Positions 14,165 through 22,922 of a stretch of 42,480 nucleotides of DNA are shown in pieces. The stretch lies in the IMG/VR virus record IMGVR_UViG_3300006874_000032, positions 1 through 42,480 of that record. One strand, 5' to 3'. The translations under genes were made by a program, and so were the position numbers. The first letter of the stretch is position 1; every line of letters starts with the position of its first letter. The notes beneath the pieces are model-generated. The model saw only the letters and a program-made list of their open reading frames with translations. It searched no databases and was not told the origin of the DNA. The stretch is from a virus.

Positions 14165-16558
14165 ATGGCTATTAACGAACGTCTAATACATACCGCAGCA
14201 GCAGCAGAAGCAGGTAATGCAGGTGAAGAAGGACTTATCCTACACTTAGACGCTAACGATGTAGATAGCTACGATGGCGATGGTTCTGTATGGTATGACA
14301 TAAAAGACCACGAATATACTCCTGCTACAAATGTAGACGAGCATTTTAATACTGTTACTTATACAGGGGCATCAGCACCGCACGTAATTGACACCGTTGG
14401 TTTTCAACCTGACTTAATCTGGATAAAAAATAGAGATACAACAGATTCACACGCTATTGTAGATTCAGTAAGAGGTATCACATCTCCCGCACCTTACCTT
14501 GCATCAGACCAAAGCGCTGCACAAGCCACGTCTACTAATATGCCCACGTCTGTTCAACCAGAAGGATTTACCATAACAGGTAACGGAGGTAGAACTAACA
14601 CAATCGGAGAAGATTATGTTGCTTGGTGTTTTAAAGCTGGAGGTGCAGCAGTATCTAATACAAATGGAGATATTACATCACAGGTTAGTGTAAATAATGA
14701 TTTAGGTTTTAGTATAGTTAGTTATACAGGGAATAGTTCTTTTGGACAAACAGTAGGACACGGATTAGATGTTCAGCCTCAAATGGTTATTCACAAAAAC
14801 CTAAGCAATGCTAGAAATTGGAGAACTTATGTAGAACCATTAGGAGCTACAAAATACATCAATTTAGATGAAACTGCAGCAGCAGGAACATACGGCTCTT
14901 TTAACAACACCGCACCTACACCTACCGTTTTTTCTACAACTAGTTCTGTAGCGGACAGGGCAACAAATTTTAATGGTGATAACTATATAGCCTACTGCTT
15001 TACATCTAAAAGAGGTGTATCTAAAGTAGGTAGTTATACCGGAACAGGGGGCAATATGACTGTAAATGTTGGATTTGAACCAGCGTTTGTTATGATAAAA
15101 AATACTTCAGCTGCTGCTTCTTGGCATATTTTTGACAACAAAAGAACAGCAGCCAACCCATCAACAGGAGCTTTATTTCCTAATGAAACTTTACAAGAAT
15201 TAGATTATAATGGTACTTTTGAATTTACTTCTACTGGATTTAATAACAAAGTAGCTAGTGGGTCTTTAAACACTAGTGGTAGTTCTTATATCTACTACGC
15301 AGTAGCTAAAAACACAAAAGAAACATCTTTAATACCCGACACAGATTTAGAACTACATTTAGATGCAGGCGATGATACTACTGTTTCAACATCTACTTGG
15401 ACTGACTTAACTACTAATAGTTATGATGGAACTTTTACCAATTTTAGTTCAACATTAATAGACTTTTATGAAAAAGAGTTAGGGAACTTTATTACGTTCG
15501 ATGGAACTAATGACTATGTTAAAATAAACAATACAGGTCTAACAAAAAATAGCGGTACTGACTTTGCTGTTGAAGTTTGGGCAAGAATGCACACAACAGG
15601 AACAGCAGACTATATAGTTTCTCAAACAACTGATGACGGTAACACTCAGAATTGGCTTTTACGTTTTCATTCAGATAATAAAATTAAGTTCTTTGTATAT
15701 GGCACAGATGAGTACCTTTCTACAAGTTCAACCTATTCAGCTAACGTATGGTATCATATTGTTGGTTTAGTAGAGTCTAATGGAATAGTTAGAATATATG
15801 TCAATGGAACATTAGAGGTTTCTTCATCTAGTGGTAAAAGTGCCGACACAAACGCTTATAATACTTTTATAGGTTCTTTGGGTGGAAGTAGTACTGGACG
15901 CCTTGACGGAGATATAGGACAAGTGAGAATATATCATACAGCCCTTACACAAGACCAAATAAGACAAAACTATAACTTCACTAAGAATAACTATCCTAAT
16001 GGGAATGATGGTACTATAAGCGGTGCTACTTTCTTACCTTCGGCAGTTAGCTTTGATTTTGATGGAAACAATGATTACGTTAGTTTAGATTCTTCTTTTA
16101 GAAATGCGTTTGACCAACCTTATAGAAGTTTATCTATGTGGTTAAAATGGGATGGTAAATCAATAGCATTCGGAATGCCTTTTTGGATGACAGGAGCAGG
16201 ATTAACTAACGGAAGGTTCGCTTTACAATTAAATCACAGTAATGGTCAACTTGATTTTATTGTGGGTGGTGCAGGAAGTTACCCACTAGCAACACTAACC
16301 GCTAATACTTGGACACACATAGCCGTTGTTCAGTCAGGCAATTCTTATGAGGCTTTTGTAAATGATACTTCTGTTGGAACAGCAACTAACGACAATTACA
16401 CAGATACAGCATCTAGTGCGACATCTTATATTGGTTCTTATCAAGGCACTAACCATTATTGGAGCGGTGAAATTTCAGATGTTAAGTTTTATAGTAGAGC
16501 ATTAACAGATGCAGAAGTAACAGCAGAATACAGCAAAGGATATAACGGAATTGGATAA
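14165..16558 (+). CDS. LamG-domain adhesin with DUF7483-like repeats (797 aa)
   Basis: Predicted carbohydrate-binding fibre or adhesin. Residues 15-45 hold a H-L-D-A lead-in. Residues about 62-385 contain three repeats of a DUF7483-like unit (G-F-Q-P-D-L-I-W-I-K-N, then W-x-x-x-D-x-x-R, ending in D-Y-V-A-W-C-F-K or an equivalent). Residues about 430-605 form a first LamG/concanavalin-like domain (F-D-G-T-N-D-Y-V, W-Y-H-I-V-G-L-V, I-G-Q-V-R-I-Y). Residues about 628-797 form a second (F-D-G-N-N-D-Y-V, W-T-H-I-A-V-V, I-S-D-V-K-F-Y-S-R-A-L). No catalytic residues are evident. It closes the fibre cluster. Domains of this type are common in aquatic phage fibres. Confidence is high for LamG and good for the repeats. 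Confidence 0.85.
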   Translation: MAINERLIHTAAAAEAGNAGEEGLILHLDANDVDSYDGDGSVWYDIKDHEYTPATNVDEHFNTVTYTGASAPHVIDTVGFQPDLIWIKNRDTTDSHAIVDSVRGITSPAPYLASDQSAAQATSTNMPTSVQPEGFTITGNGGRTNTIGEDYVAWCFKAGGAAVSNTNGDITSQVSVNNDLGFSIVSYTGNSSFGQTVGHGLDVQPQMVIHKNLSNARNWRTYVEPLGATKYINLDETAAAGTYGSFNNTAPTPTVFSTTSSVADRATNFNGDNYIAYCFTSKRGVSKVGSYTGTGGNMTVNVGFEPAFVMIKNTSAAASWHIFDNKRTAANPSTGALFPNETLQELDYNGTFEFTSTGFNNKVASGSLNTSGSSYIYYAVAKNTKETSLIPDTDLELHLDAGDDTTVSTSTWTDLTTNSYDGTFTNFSSTLIDFYEKELGNFITFDGTNDYVKINNTGLTKNSGTDFAVEVWARMHTTGTADYIVSQTTDDGNTQNWLLRFHSDNKIKFFVYGTDEYLSTSSTYSANVWYHIVGLVESNGIVRIYVNGTLEVSSSSGKSADTNAYNTFIGSLGGSSTGRLDGDIGQVRIYHTALTQDQIRQNYNFTKNNYPNGNDGTISGATFLPSAVSFDFDGNNDYVSLDSSFRNAFDQPYRSLSMWLKWDGKSIAFGMPFWMTGAGLTNGRFALQLNHSNGQLDFIVGGAGSYPLATLTANTWTHIAVVQSGNSYEAFVNDTSVGTATNDNYTDTASSATSYIGSYQGTNHYWSGEISDVKFYSRALTDAEVTAEYSKGYNGIG

Positions 16559-16632
16559 TGGAAAATTTAAAGATATACGGATTGAACATAGGAGCGTTAG
16601 CATTTAGCTTAACAGAAATTAATAATGGCTAA
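16558..16632 (+). CDS. 24-aa ORF, possible remnant of a small membrane protein
   Basis: A short ORF from the last base of the adhesin stop (TAATG) into the first bases of the holin gene. It encodes M-E-N-L-K-I-Y-G-L-N-I-G-A-L-A-F-S-L-T-E. This beginning resembles a family of roughly 45-50-residue single-span proteins that I know from marine phages, in which a hydrophobic helix follows. Here a stop comes after N-N-G, where the holin start begins. It may be a deletion remnant or a leader that couples holin translation. Confidence in expression is low. Confidence 0.3.
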   Translation: MENLKIYGLNIGALAFSLTEINNG

Positions 16633-17038
16633 AAAAAAATTTAAAGACACCAACGTTGGGAAATTTTTATTAGAAAAGATTCCTAACGTTGTTGGAGCCA
16701 TTGCTGGTGATACACCGGTTGGCTCTGTAATAGAAGCAATAATTGGTGGCAGTGATATGCCACAAGAAGATAAAGAAGTAGCTCTTGAAAAATTAAGATT
16801 AGAACGATCTGAAATAGATGGAACTACAAGAAGATGGGTTGCTGATGCTAGATCAGGAAATTGGCTTGCTGCTAATGTACGCCCATTAATATTAATATTT
16901 TTAACAGTTTCTTATGTTTCGGGTTGGTATTTAAATTACCCACTCGATGATATAACAGGATTACTCACTATAGTTATTGGTGGTTATTTTGGATCGCGAG
17001 GTGTTGAAAAAGTATTTGGAAATAATAAACACAAATAA
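16625..17038 (+). CDS. Holin of the 3TM / GTA_holin_3TM type
   Basis: A 137-residue protein that should form lesions in the inner membrane to release the endolysin. It begins with a Lys-rich head (M-A-K-K-K-F-K), then a hydrophobic amphipathic stretch (residues 20-42). An acidic linker holds E-V-A-L-E-K-L-R-L-E. The family motif D-A-R-S-G-N-W-L-A-A-N-V-R-P precedes a clear membrane helix (about residues 84-102). A second hydrophobic stretch (about residues 109-123) leads to a basic tail. The W-x-x-N-x-R-P element is typical of this family. The endolysin lies about 10 kb upstream, so the lysis genes are split by the fibre cluster. Confidence 0.85.
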   Translation: MAKKKFKDTNVGKFLLEKIPNVVGAIAGDTPVGSVIEAIIGGSDMPQEDKEVALEKLRLERSEIDGTTRRWVADARSGNWLAANVRPLILIFLTVSYVSGWYLNYPLDDITGLLTIVIGGYFGSRGVEKVFGNNKHK

Positions 17039-17078
17039 CACGTAATAATCAAATATACACTAATTTAAATTTAATAAA

Positions 17079-17237
17079 ATGAAAAGAATTTTAACACAAG
17101 AACAATTAACTGAAATTACAGCAATTTTAAATGAAATGCCTATTAAAGAATTTAATCGAGTAAAGGCAATTATTGAAGTATTTAATAACGCTGAGATATT
17201 AAATGAAAATCAAGATGAATCTAATACGGAAGATTAG
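17079..17237 (+). CDS. Small helical hypothetical protein (52 aa)
   Basis: A short ORF with ATG at 17079 after an A/T-rich 40-base gap containing AATTTAAATT. It encodes 52 residues. The first 38 form a likely amphipathic helix pair (T-Q-E-Q-L-T-E-I-T-A-I-L-N and R-V-K-A-I-I-E-V-F-N), and the last 14 are acidic. It has no signal or membrane segment. It overlaps the next gene by 35 bases in another frame, so one of the two starts may be further right. Codon use is like that of its neighbours, and I consider it a probable gene of unknown function. Confidence 0.5.
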   Translation: MKRILTQEQLTEITAILNEMPIKEFNRVKAIIEVFNNAEILNENQDESNTED

Positions 17238-17433
17238 CATTGGGAGAGATTATAAAAACGATGCAATGCATTATTCTATAGGACAAGAAGTATTTGGCGG
17301 TCATAGAATAGTTGAAATAATAGAAGAAGACGAAAGCTATAATATATTTATTGAAAAAAGCGAAGAGGTTTTGCCTTGGAAAACATTTAATAAAAATATG
17401 GCTATTGCAATTGAATACAATTTAGAATATTAA
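17203..17433 (+). CDS. Hypothetical protein (76 aa) before the GroES-like gene
   Basis: A 76-residue protein, or 72 residues if translation begins at Met5 (17215), which would shorten the overlap with the previous gene from 35 to 23 bases. It has a beta-like core (Q-E-V-F-G-G-H-R-I-V-E-I-I-E-E) and then V-L-P-W-K-T-F. The G-H-R-I-V-E-I strand recalls SH3-like small barrels, but I cannot assign a family. It shares one base with the next ORF (TAATG), consistent with translational coupling within the run toward the terminase. Confidence 0.5.
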   Translation: MKIKMNLIRKISIGRDYKNDAMHYSIGQEVFGGHRIVEIIEEDESYNIFIEKSEEVLPWKTFNKNMAIAIEYNLEY

Positions 17434-18026
17434 TGAAACATTTACATGCCTATTTAATAGAGCCTTTAGATGGAAGGTATACAAATAATAAAAAAATAGG
17501 TGACTCTAATTTAATTTTAAATACGCAGATAGAAGATCATAAGTTTGTTAACAGACAAGCTAAAATTGTTGAAACACCAATTAATAATTCTTTTTTACAA
17601 AAAAATGATTTAGTAATTGTACATCATAATGTTTTTAGAAGATATTTTGATGTTAGAGGCCAAGAAAGAAATAGTAGCAACTATTTCAAGCACAACCTTT
17701 ATATGTGTTATGATGATCAAATATTCTTATACAAACGCAATGGCAAGTGGTTCACATTACCGGGTTATTGCTTTGTAAAACCACTAAAGCAAGACAATAG
17801 CTTTCTAAATGATAAAGAAAGAGCCAATATAGGCGTTTTAAAGCACCTAGGGGACGATTTAAGAAGCTTTAATCTTGATAGTAATGATTTAGTCGGCTTT
17901 ACACCAAATAGCGAGTATGAGTTTGTTATTGATGGCGAAAGATTATATAGAGTCCCTTTAAATTCTATAGCAATAAAATATGAAATACGAGGAACTGAGA
18001 AAGAATATAATCCAAGCTGGGTATAA
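17433..18026 (+). CDS. Second GroES-fold-like protein (divergent co-chaperonin candidate)
   Basis: A 197-residue protein. The first 115 residues follow the GroES order: an opening strand (H-A-Y-L-I-E-P-L-D), a loop with the hydrophobic triplet L27-I28-L29, then F-V-N-R-Q-A-K-I-V-E-T-P in place of the G-x-V-x-x-V-G strand. Next come N-D-L-V-I-V-H-H-N-V-F (GroES: G-D-I-V-I-F-N-D) and a closing strand (F-T-L-P-G-Y-C-F-V-K-P-L). An insertion with R-R-Y-F-D-V-R-G and N-S-S-N-Y-F is phage-specific. The C-terminal 80 residues repeat a strand pattern (D-L-V-G-F, V-D-G-E-R-L-Y-R-V). I recall such proteins being annotated GroES-like in Bacteroidota phages. It lies upstream of the terminase, far from groEL. 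The fold call is moderate; function is open. Confidence 0.55.
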   Translation: MKHLHAYLIEPLDGRYTNNKKIGDSNLILNTQIEDHKFVNRQAKIVETPINNSFLQKNDLVIVHHNVFRRYFDVRGQERNSSNYFKHNLYMCYDDQIFLYKRNGKWFTLPGYCFVKPLKQDNSFLNDKERANIGVLKHLGDDLRSFNLDSNDLVGFTPNSEYEFVIDGERLYRVPLNSIAIKYEIRGTEKEYNPSWV

Positions 18027-18255
18027 AGCTGTTGATGAATTAATAAGAGTTGCAGAAGAAAAAATAATAATAGGTGACCCAGAGGAAGACTTGGCTGCTG
18101 ATAGATTAAAAAATGCTGCCGCAACAAAAAAATTAGCAATATTTGATGCTTTTGAAATACTTTCAAGAGTTGAAAATGAAAAAAATATGCTTGACGCCTC
18201 TAAATTACAAGCCGGTACAGGTTTTAAAGGTTTTGCTGAAGGAAGATCAAAATAA
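17980..18255 (+). CDS. Candidate small terminase subunit
   Basis: A 91-residue, almost wholly helical protein with D-P-E-E-D-L-A-A-D-R-L-K-N-A-A-A followed by K-L-A-I-F-D-A-F-E-I-L and a charged linker. It starts inside the upstream gene (47-base overlap) and shares one base with the large terminase start (TAATG). Small size, helical oligomer-like character and position directly before TerL fit a small terminase. There is no recognisable helix-turn-helix. I have seen the D-L-A-A-D-R-L-K-N-A pattern in the same position in related phages. It could also be a TerL-coupled accessory protein. Moderate confidence. Confidence 0.55.
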   Translation: MKYEELRKNIIQAGYKAVDELIRVAEEKIIIGDPEEDLAADRLKNAAATKKLAIFDAFEILSRVENEKNMLDASKLQAGTGFKGFAEGRSK

Positions 18256-20462
18256 TGTACGAACAAAATTTAATTAAATCAGTTAGCCCTATTCGTTTAA
18301 ACACTATTAAAAGATTTAATAAGTTAAATAAATGGGAGTATGGTTATAATAAAGATTACGATGTTGTAATTATAAGCAAAACCGGTAAGATAGGAGAAAT
18401 TGTAGAAATACAAAATTTAAAAATAGCGTTACCGTTGGCTCCAAATAATATTAATAAAGAAAATAATAGATGGACAGCTGATGAATACCCAAAAGAATTA
18501 AGTAAAATAAAAACTAGATTTGATTGGGAAACTTACCCAGATGCTTTTAAAAATAAATGGTATGCGTATATTGACAGAGAATTTACCAGGCGTGAAGAAG
18601 GTTATTGGTTTTATAACAAAGACGTCATTACTTATATTACTGGTTCTCATTACATGTACTTGCAGTGGGCTAAAATTGATGTTGGGAAGCCAGACTTCAG
18701 AGAAGCTAATAGAATTTTCTTTATTTTCTGGGAAGCGTGTAAAGCCGATTTTAGGGCTTATGGAATGTGCTATCTTAAAAACCGCCGATCCGGATTTAGT
18801 TTTATGTCTTCAGCGGAATCAGTCAATTTGGCAACAATTACAAAAGATGCACGGTTTGGAATATTGTCCAAATCTGGAGCTGACGCTAAAAAAATGTTCA
18901 CAGATAAGGTTGTACCAATATCCCTTAACTACCCGTTCTTTTTTAAACCAATACAAGACGGAATGGATAGACCAAAATCAGAGCTTGCATTTAGAGTACC
19001 AGCATCAAAACTTACAAAAAAATCAATAGTACAAGTATCTGAAGAAAATGAGTTGGAAGGGTTAGATACAACCATTGACTGGAAAAATACTGGTGATAAC
19101 AGTTACGATGGTGAAAAGCTTAGTTTATTAGTTCACGATGAATCTGGAAAGTGGGAAAGACCAGATAATATATTAAATAACTGGCGTGTTACTAAAACAA
19201 CATTAAGACTAGGTAGTAAGATTATTGGAAAGTGTATGATGGGTTCAACATCAAATTCGCTTGAAAAAGGAGGTTCTAACTTTCAAAAATTATATAATGA
19301 TTCAGATGTCACAAGAAGAAACCGCAATGGACAGACTAGTTCAGGATTATATTCTTTGTTCATACCTATGGAATGGAACTACGAAGGATTCATTGATTCT
19401 TATGGACACCCTGTATTTGAAACTCCAGAAAAACCAATTAAAGGAAATGATGGGGCTGAAATAGAAACCGGTGTTATTAAGTTTTGGGAAAATGAAGTAG
19501 AAGGGCTAAAACACGATAGCGATGGTTTAAATGAATATTACAGACAATTCCCGAGAACGGAAGAACACGCATTTAGAGACGAGGCCAAAAATAGTATATT
19601 TAATTTAACAAAAATATACGAGCAAATAGATTTTAATGAAGATTTAACAAGAAAGGGGTATGTAACAAAAGGTTCTTTTTCTTGGGAAAATGGGATTAAA
19701 GATTCTAAAGTAATGTTTACACCCAATCCAAATGGTAGATTTTTAGTATCCTGGACACCATCTAAAAACATAGAAAACAATGTGATACTTAAAAATGGCA
19801 CCAAATACCCTGGAAATGAACACATGGGGGCTTTCGGTTGTGACTCATATGATATATCAGGCACAACAGATGGGCAAGGATCAAAAGGTGCATTACACGG
19901 TTTAACAAAATTTAGCATGGAGGATGCTCCCGCTAATACATTTTTTTTAGAATATGTTGCACGCCCACAAACTGCTGAAATGTTTTTTGAAGATGTTCTT
20001 ATGGCTTTGGTTTACTATGGTATGCCAATTTTGGCAGAGAATAACAAGCCACGGCTATTGTATCACCTTAAACGTAGAGGCTATAGAGGATTTTCAATGA
20101 ATCGACCAGACAAAGTTTGGAACAAATTGTCAGTAACTGAAAGAGAAATTGGTGGTATTCCAAATACATCTGAAGATATAAAACAAGCTCACGCTGCGGC
20201 TATTGAAACATATATTAATAACCATGTTGGCATCACCCCTGAAGGCGGGGGTAATATATATTTTAATAGAACATTAAATGATTGGGCTAAATTTGATATA
20301 AATAAAAGAACAAAATTTGATGCTGCTATAAGTTCAGGCTTAGCGATTATGGCTTGTAACAGGCATTTATATCATCCTAAACCTAAAGTAGAAAAACAAG
20401 CATTAAATTTAAAAATTTCACGATATAATAATAAAGGATCGCATTCAACAATAATAAAATAG
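18255..20462 (+). CDS. terL: Terminase large subunit (crAss-like type)
   Basis: ATP-driven DNA packaging motor and nuclease, 735 residues. The P-loop region is atypical: L-K-N-R-R-S-G-F-S at about residues 174-182, without the usual G-K-S/T. Walker B is L-L-V-H-D-E, with D295 and E296. The nuclease domain has G-C-D-S-Y-D-I with D530, and R-T-K-F-D-A-A-I near the end with D689, fitting the acidic triad of terminase nucleases. Length and wording match TerL of crAss-like and other Bacteroidota podoviruses. It is preceded by the small-terminase candidate and followed two bases later by the portal gene. Identity is secure; the P-loop variant is noted separately. Confidence 0.9.
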   Translation: MYEQNLIKSVSPIRLNTIKRFNKLNKWEYGYNKDYDVVIISKTGKIGEIVEIQNLKIALPLAPNNINKENNRWTADEYPKELSKIKTRFDWETYPDAFKNKWYAYIDREFTRREEGYWFYNKDVITYITGSHYMYLQWAKIDVGKPDFREANRIFFIFWEACKADFRAYGMCYLKNRRSGFSFMSSAESVNLATITKDARFGILSKSGADAKKMFTDKVVPISLNYPFFFKPIQDGMDRPKSELAFRVPASKLTKKSIVQVSEENELEGLDTTIDWKNTGDNSYDGEKLSLLVHDESGKWERPDNILNNWRVTKTTLRLGSKIIGKCMMGSTSNSLEKGGSNFQKLYNDSDVTRRNRNGQTSSGLYSLFIPMEWNYEGFIDSYGHPVFETPEKPIKGNDGAEIETGVIKFWENEVEGLKHDSDGLNEYYRQFPRTEEHAFRDEAKNSIFNLTKIYEQIDFNEDLTRKGYVTKGSFSWENGIKDSKVMFTPNPNGRFLVSWTPSKNIENNVILKNGTKYPGNEHMGAFGCDSYDISGTTDGQGSKGALHGLTKFSMEDAPANTFFLEYVARPQTAEMFFEDVLMALVYYGMPILAENNKPRLLYHLKRRGYRGFSMNRPDKVWNKLSVTEREIGGIPNTSEDIKQAHAAAIETYINNHVGITPEGGGNIYFNRTLNDWAKFDINKRTKFDAAISSGLAIMACNRHLYHPKPKVEKQALNLKISRYNNKGSHSTIIK

Positions 20463-20463
20463 C

Positions 20464-22887
20464 ATGGCGGAAACAATATTAAAGTCTTCTTTCCCGAGCC
20501 AAATTGCTTCAGACGAAGAAAAAGCAAGCTCAGAGTACGGATTAAAAGTAGCCCGCGCTATTGAGCATGAGTGGTTCAAAAGAGATTCAGGCGCAACAAG
20601 ATTCTACTCTAATAGAGATGAGTTCCACAGATTAAGATTATATGCAAGAGGTGAACAGTCTGTAAAAAAATATAAAGATGAATTATCAATAAACGGTGAT
20701 TTATCATACTTAAATTTAGATTGGAAACCGGTACCAATCATTCCTAAGTTTGTAGACATAGTTGTTAACGGGATGTCAGATAGAGCTTTTGACATTAAAG
20801 CTTTTTCGCAGGACCCATCATCTGTAAAGCAGCGTTCCGAATATGTAGAAAGTATTACTCGCGATATGCAAACACGTGAGCTGAATGATGCAATACAAGA
20901 ACAGCTTGGAATAAATGTGTATAGCAACGATAAAGATAAGTTGCCAGAGGATGAAAATGAGTTAGCATTGCATATGCAACTTGAATATAAACAAGCTATT
21001 GAAATTGCTGAAGAGCAAGCAATAAATTCTATACTAAACCAGAATAACTATGAGTTAACAAAAAGACGTGTTAACTATGATTTAACAGTATTAGGTATAG
21101 CTGCGTTAAAAAACCACTTTAATAAATCAGAAGGGATTAAAGTTGAATATGTAGATCCCGCAGATTTAGTTTACTCTTATACTTATTCACCATATTTTGA
21201 CGATGTATATTACGTTGGGGAAGTAAAAAGCGTTACAATAAACGAACTTAAGAAACAATTTCCTAATTTAACAGACGAAGACTTAAGTAACATAACAAAA
21301 CAAGGCGTGCAAACAGCAGCGTCTCATAATAGATATATTAATGAAGACTCAGTATTAGATGCAAACACGATACAGATTCTTTATTTTAATTACAAAACTT
21401 ATAACAATGAAGTTTACAAAATTAAAACAACAGCTACGGGAGCTTCAAAAGCGATTGAAAAAAATGATCAATTCAATCCGCCAAAAGATCCAAGATCTCT
21501 TTTTGAAAAAGTAAGTCGTTCTGTTGAAGTAGTTTATGATGGCGCGTTTGTATTAGGGACACAACAAATACTTAAGTGGGAACTTGCCAAAAATATGGTA
21601 CGTCCTAAAAGTGATACAACAAAGGTAATGATGAATTACAATATTGTTGCTCCTAGAATATACAAAGGTAGAATAGAATCATTAGTTAGTAGAATTACAA
21701 GTTTTGCTGATATGATTCAACTCACGCATTTAAAACTTCAGCAAGTTATGTCAAGAATGATACCTGACGGTGTTTATCTTGATGCTGATGGATTAGCTGA
21801 AATAGATTTAGGTAATGGTACTAACTATAATCCACAAGAAGCATTAAATATGTTCTTCCAAACAGGTTCTGTTATTGGTAGATCATTAACTGTGGACGGG
21901 GATATGAACCCGGGTAAGGTACCTATTCAAGAGCTAACATCCAATGGTGGTAATAATAAAATAAGTTCTTTGATAAGTACTTATAATTATTACCTTCAAA
22001 TGATTCGCGACGTTACGGGGTTAAACGAAGCACGTGATGGTAGTGTTCCAGATCAATATGCGTTAGTAGGCGTTCAAAAATTAGCAGCAGCAAATTCTAA
22101 TACAGCAACGCGCCATATATTACAGTCGGGATTATATTTAACAGCAAAAACAGCTGAGTCGATTTCATTACGTATTTCTGATATATTAGAATATAGTCCA
22201 ACTAGAGATGCATTTATATCTAGCATTGGAAGATTTAATGTTGGCACGCTTGATGACATTAAGAACATGCACTTGCATGACTTTGGTATTTTTATTGAGT
22301 TAGCTCCAGACGATGAAGAAAAAGCAATGCTCGAGAATAATATTCAAGCGGCCTTAGCTAAGGATCAAATATATTTAGAAGATGCTATTGATATTAGAGA
22401 AATAAAAAATATTAAATTAGCTAACCAGTTATTAAAGGTGCGTCGTAAGAAAAAATTCCAGCAAGATAGACAAGTACAGCAGGAAAATATTCAAATGCAA
22501 AGTCAAAGCAATGCTCAAGCAGCACAAGTAGCGGCGCAGGCTGATATACAAAAGCAGCAAGCTATAACGCAACAAAAAGCAGAGTTAGCACAAATTCAGG
22601 CTGACTTAGAAATGCGAAAACTTCAAAATGAAAAAGAGCTTAAAAAAGAACTTATGAAATATGAGTTTGATCTTAATATGGCTATAAAAGACAAGGAAGC
22701 AGAAGCGTTTACTAATAAAGAAAAGTATAAAGAAGACAGGAAAGACGAAAGAACTCGTATTCAAGCTACTCAGCAATCTCAACTAATAGAGCAAAGAAAA
22801 GACAGAAAAGGTGAACAAGCATTTGAATCCGCGGGTAATGACACAATGGGGAGCGGATTTAATTTAGAAATGTTTGAACCCAGATAA
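20464..22887 (+). CDS. Portal protein
   Basis: An 807-residue portal forming the dodecameric DNA entry ring at one capsid vertex. It starts with Met-Ala two bases after TerL. The N-terminal half has E-H-E-W-F-K-R-D and a stem region with A-R-G-E-Q. Residues about 160-260 include L-T-V-L-G-I-A-A-L-K-N and Y-V-D-P-A-D-L-V-Y, as in large portals of Bacteroidota podoviruses. Residues about 510-540 hold D-V-T-G-L-N-E-A-R-D. From about 655 to 790 the chain is Gln/Ala/Lys-rich and predicted coiled coil, likely the barrel or an internal extension. Position after TerL and before scaffold and capsid supports the call. Confidence 0.85.
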   Translation: MAETILKSSFPSQIASDEEKASSEYGLKVARAIEHEWFKRDSGATRFYSNRDEFHRLRLYARGEQSVKKYKDELSINGDLSYLNLDWKPVPIIPKFVDIVVNGMSDRAFDIKAFSQDPSSVKQRSEYVESITRDMQTRELNDAIQEQLGINVYSNDKDKLPEDENELALHMQLEYKQAIEIAEEQAINSILNQNNYELTKRRVNYDLTVLGIAALKNHFNKSEGIKVEYVDPADLVYSYTYSPYFDDVYYVGEVKSVTINELKKQFPNLTDEDLSNITKQGVQTAASHNRYINEDSVLDANTIQILYFNYKTYNNEVYKIKTTATGASKAIEKNDQFNPPKDPRSLFEKVSRSVEVVYDGAFVLGTQQILKWELAKNMVRPKSDTTKVMMNYNIVAPRIYKGRIESLVSRITSFADMIQLTHLKLQQVMSRMIPDGVYLDADGLAEIDLGNGTNYNPQEALNMFFQTGSVIGRSLTVDGDMNPGKVPIQELTSNGGNNKISSLISTYNYYLQMIRDVTGLNEARDGSVPDQYALVGVQKLAAANSNTATRHILQSGLYLTAKTAESISLRISDILEYSPTRDAFISSIGRFNVGTLDDIKNMHLHDFGIFIELAPDDEEKAMLENNIQAALAKDQIYLEDAIDIREIKNIKLANQLLKVRRKKKFQQDRQVQQENIQMQSQSNAQAAQVAAQADIQKQQAITQQKAELAQIQADLEMRKLQNEKELKKELMKYEFDLNMAIKDKEAEAFTNKEKYKEDRKDERTRIQATQQSQLIEQRKDRKGEQAFESAGNDTMGSGFNLEMFEPR

Positions 22888-22922
22888 TAAAACCCATTTT
22901 TTTAATTTTATAATATTTTATC
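22888..22922 (+). promoter_or_regulatory. AT-rich leader before the scaffold gene, possible promoter
   Basis: A 35-base gap with a T-tract and TATAAT at about 22909-22914. It has no hairpin. Position before the scaffold/capsid pair would suit a late promoter, but the composition of all gaps is similar, so this is weak. Confidence 0.2.

Noticed and set aside
16558-16632. Calling the 24-aa ORF a pseudogene outright
   Set aside because: The parent family assignment rests on memory of short sequences; a leader peptide is equally possible, so it is listed as a low-confidence ORF.
18520-19029. 169-residue plus-strand frame inside the terminase
   Set aside because: Out of frame with terL, whose motifs continue through this region; no recognisable protein features.
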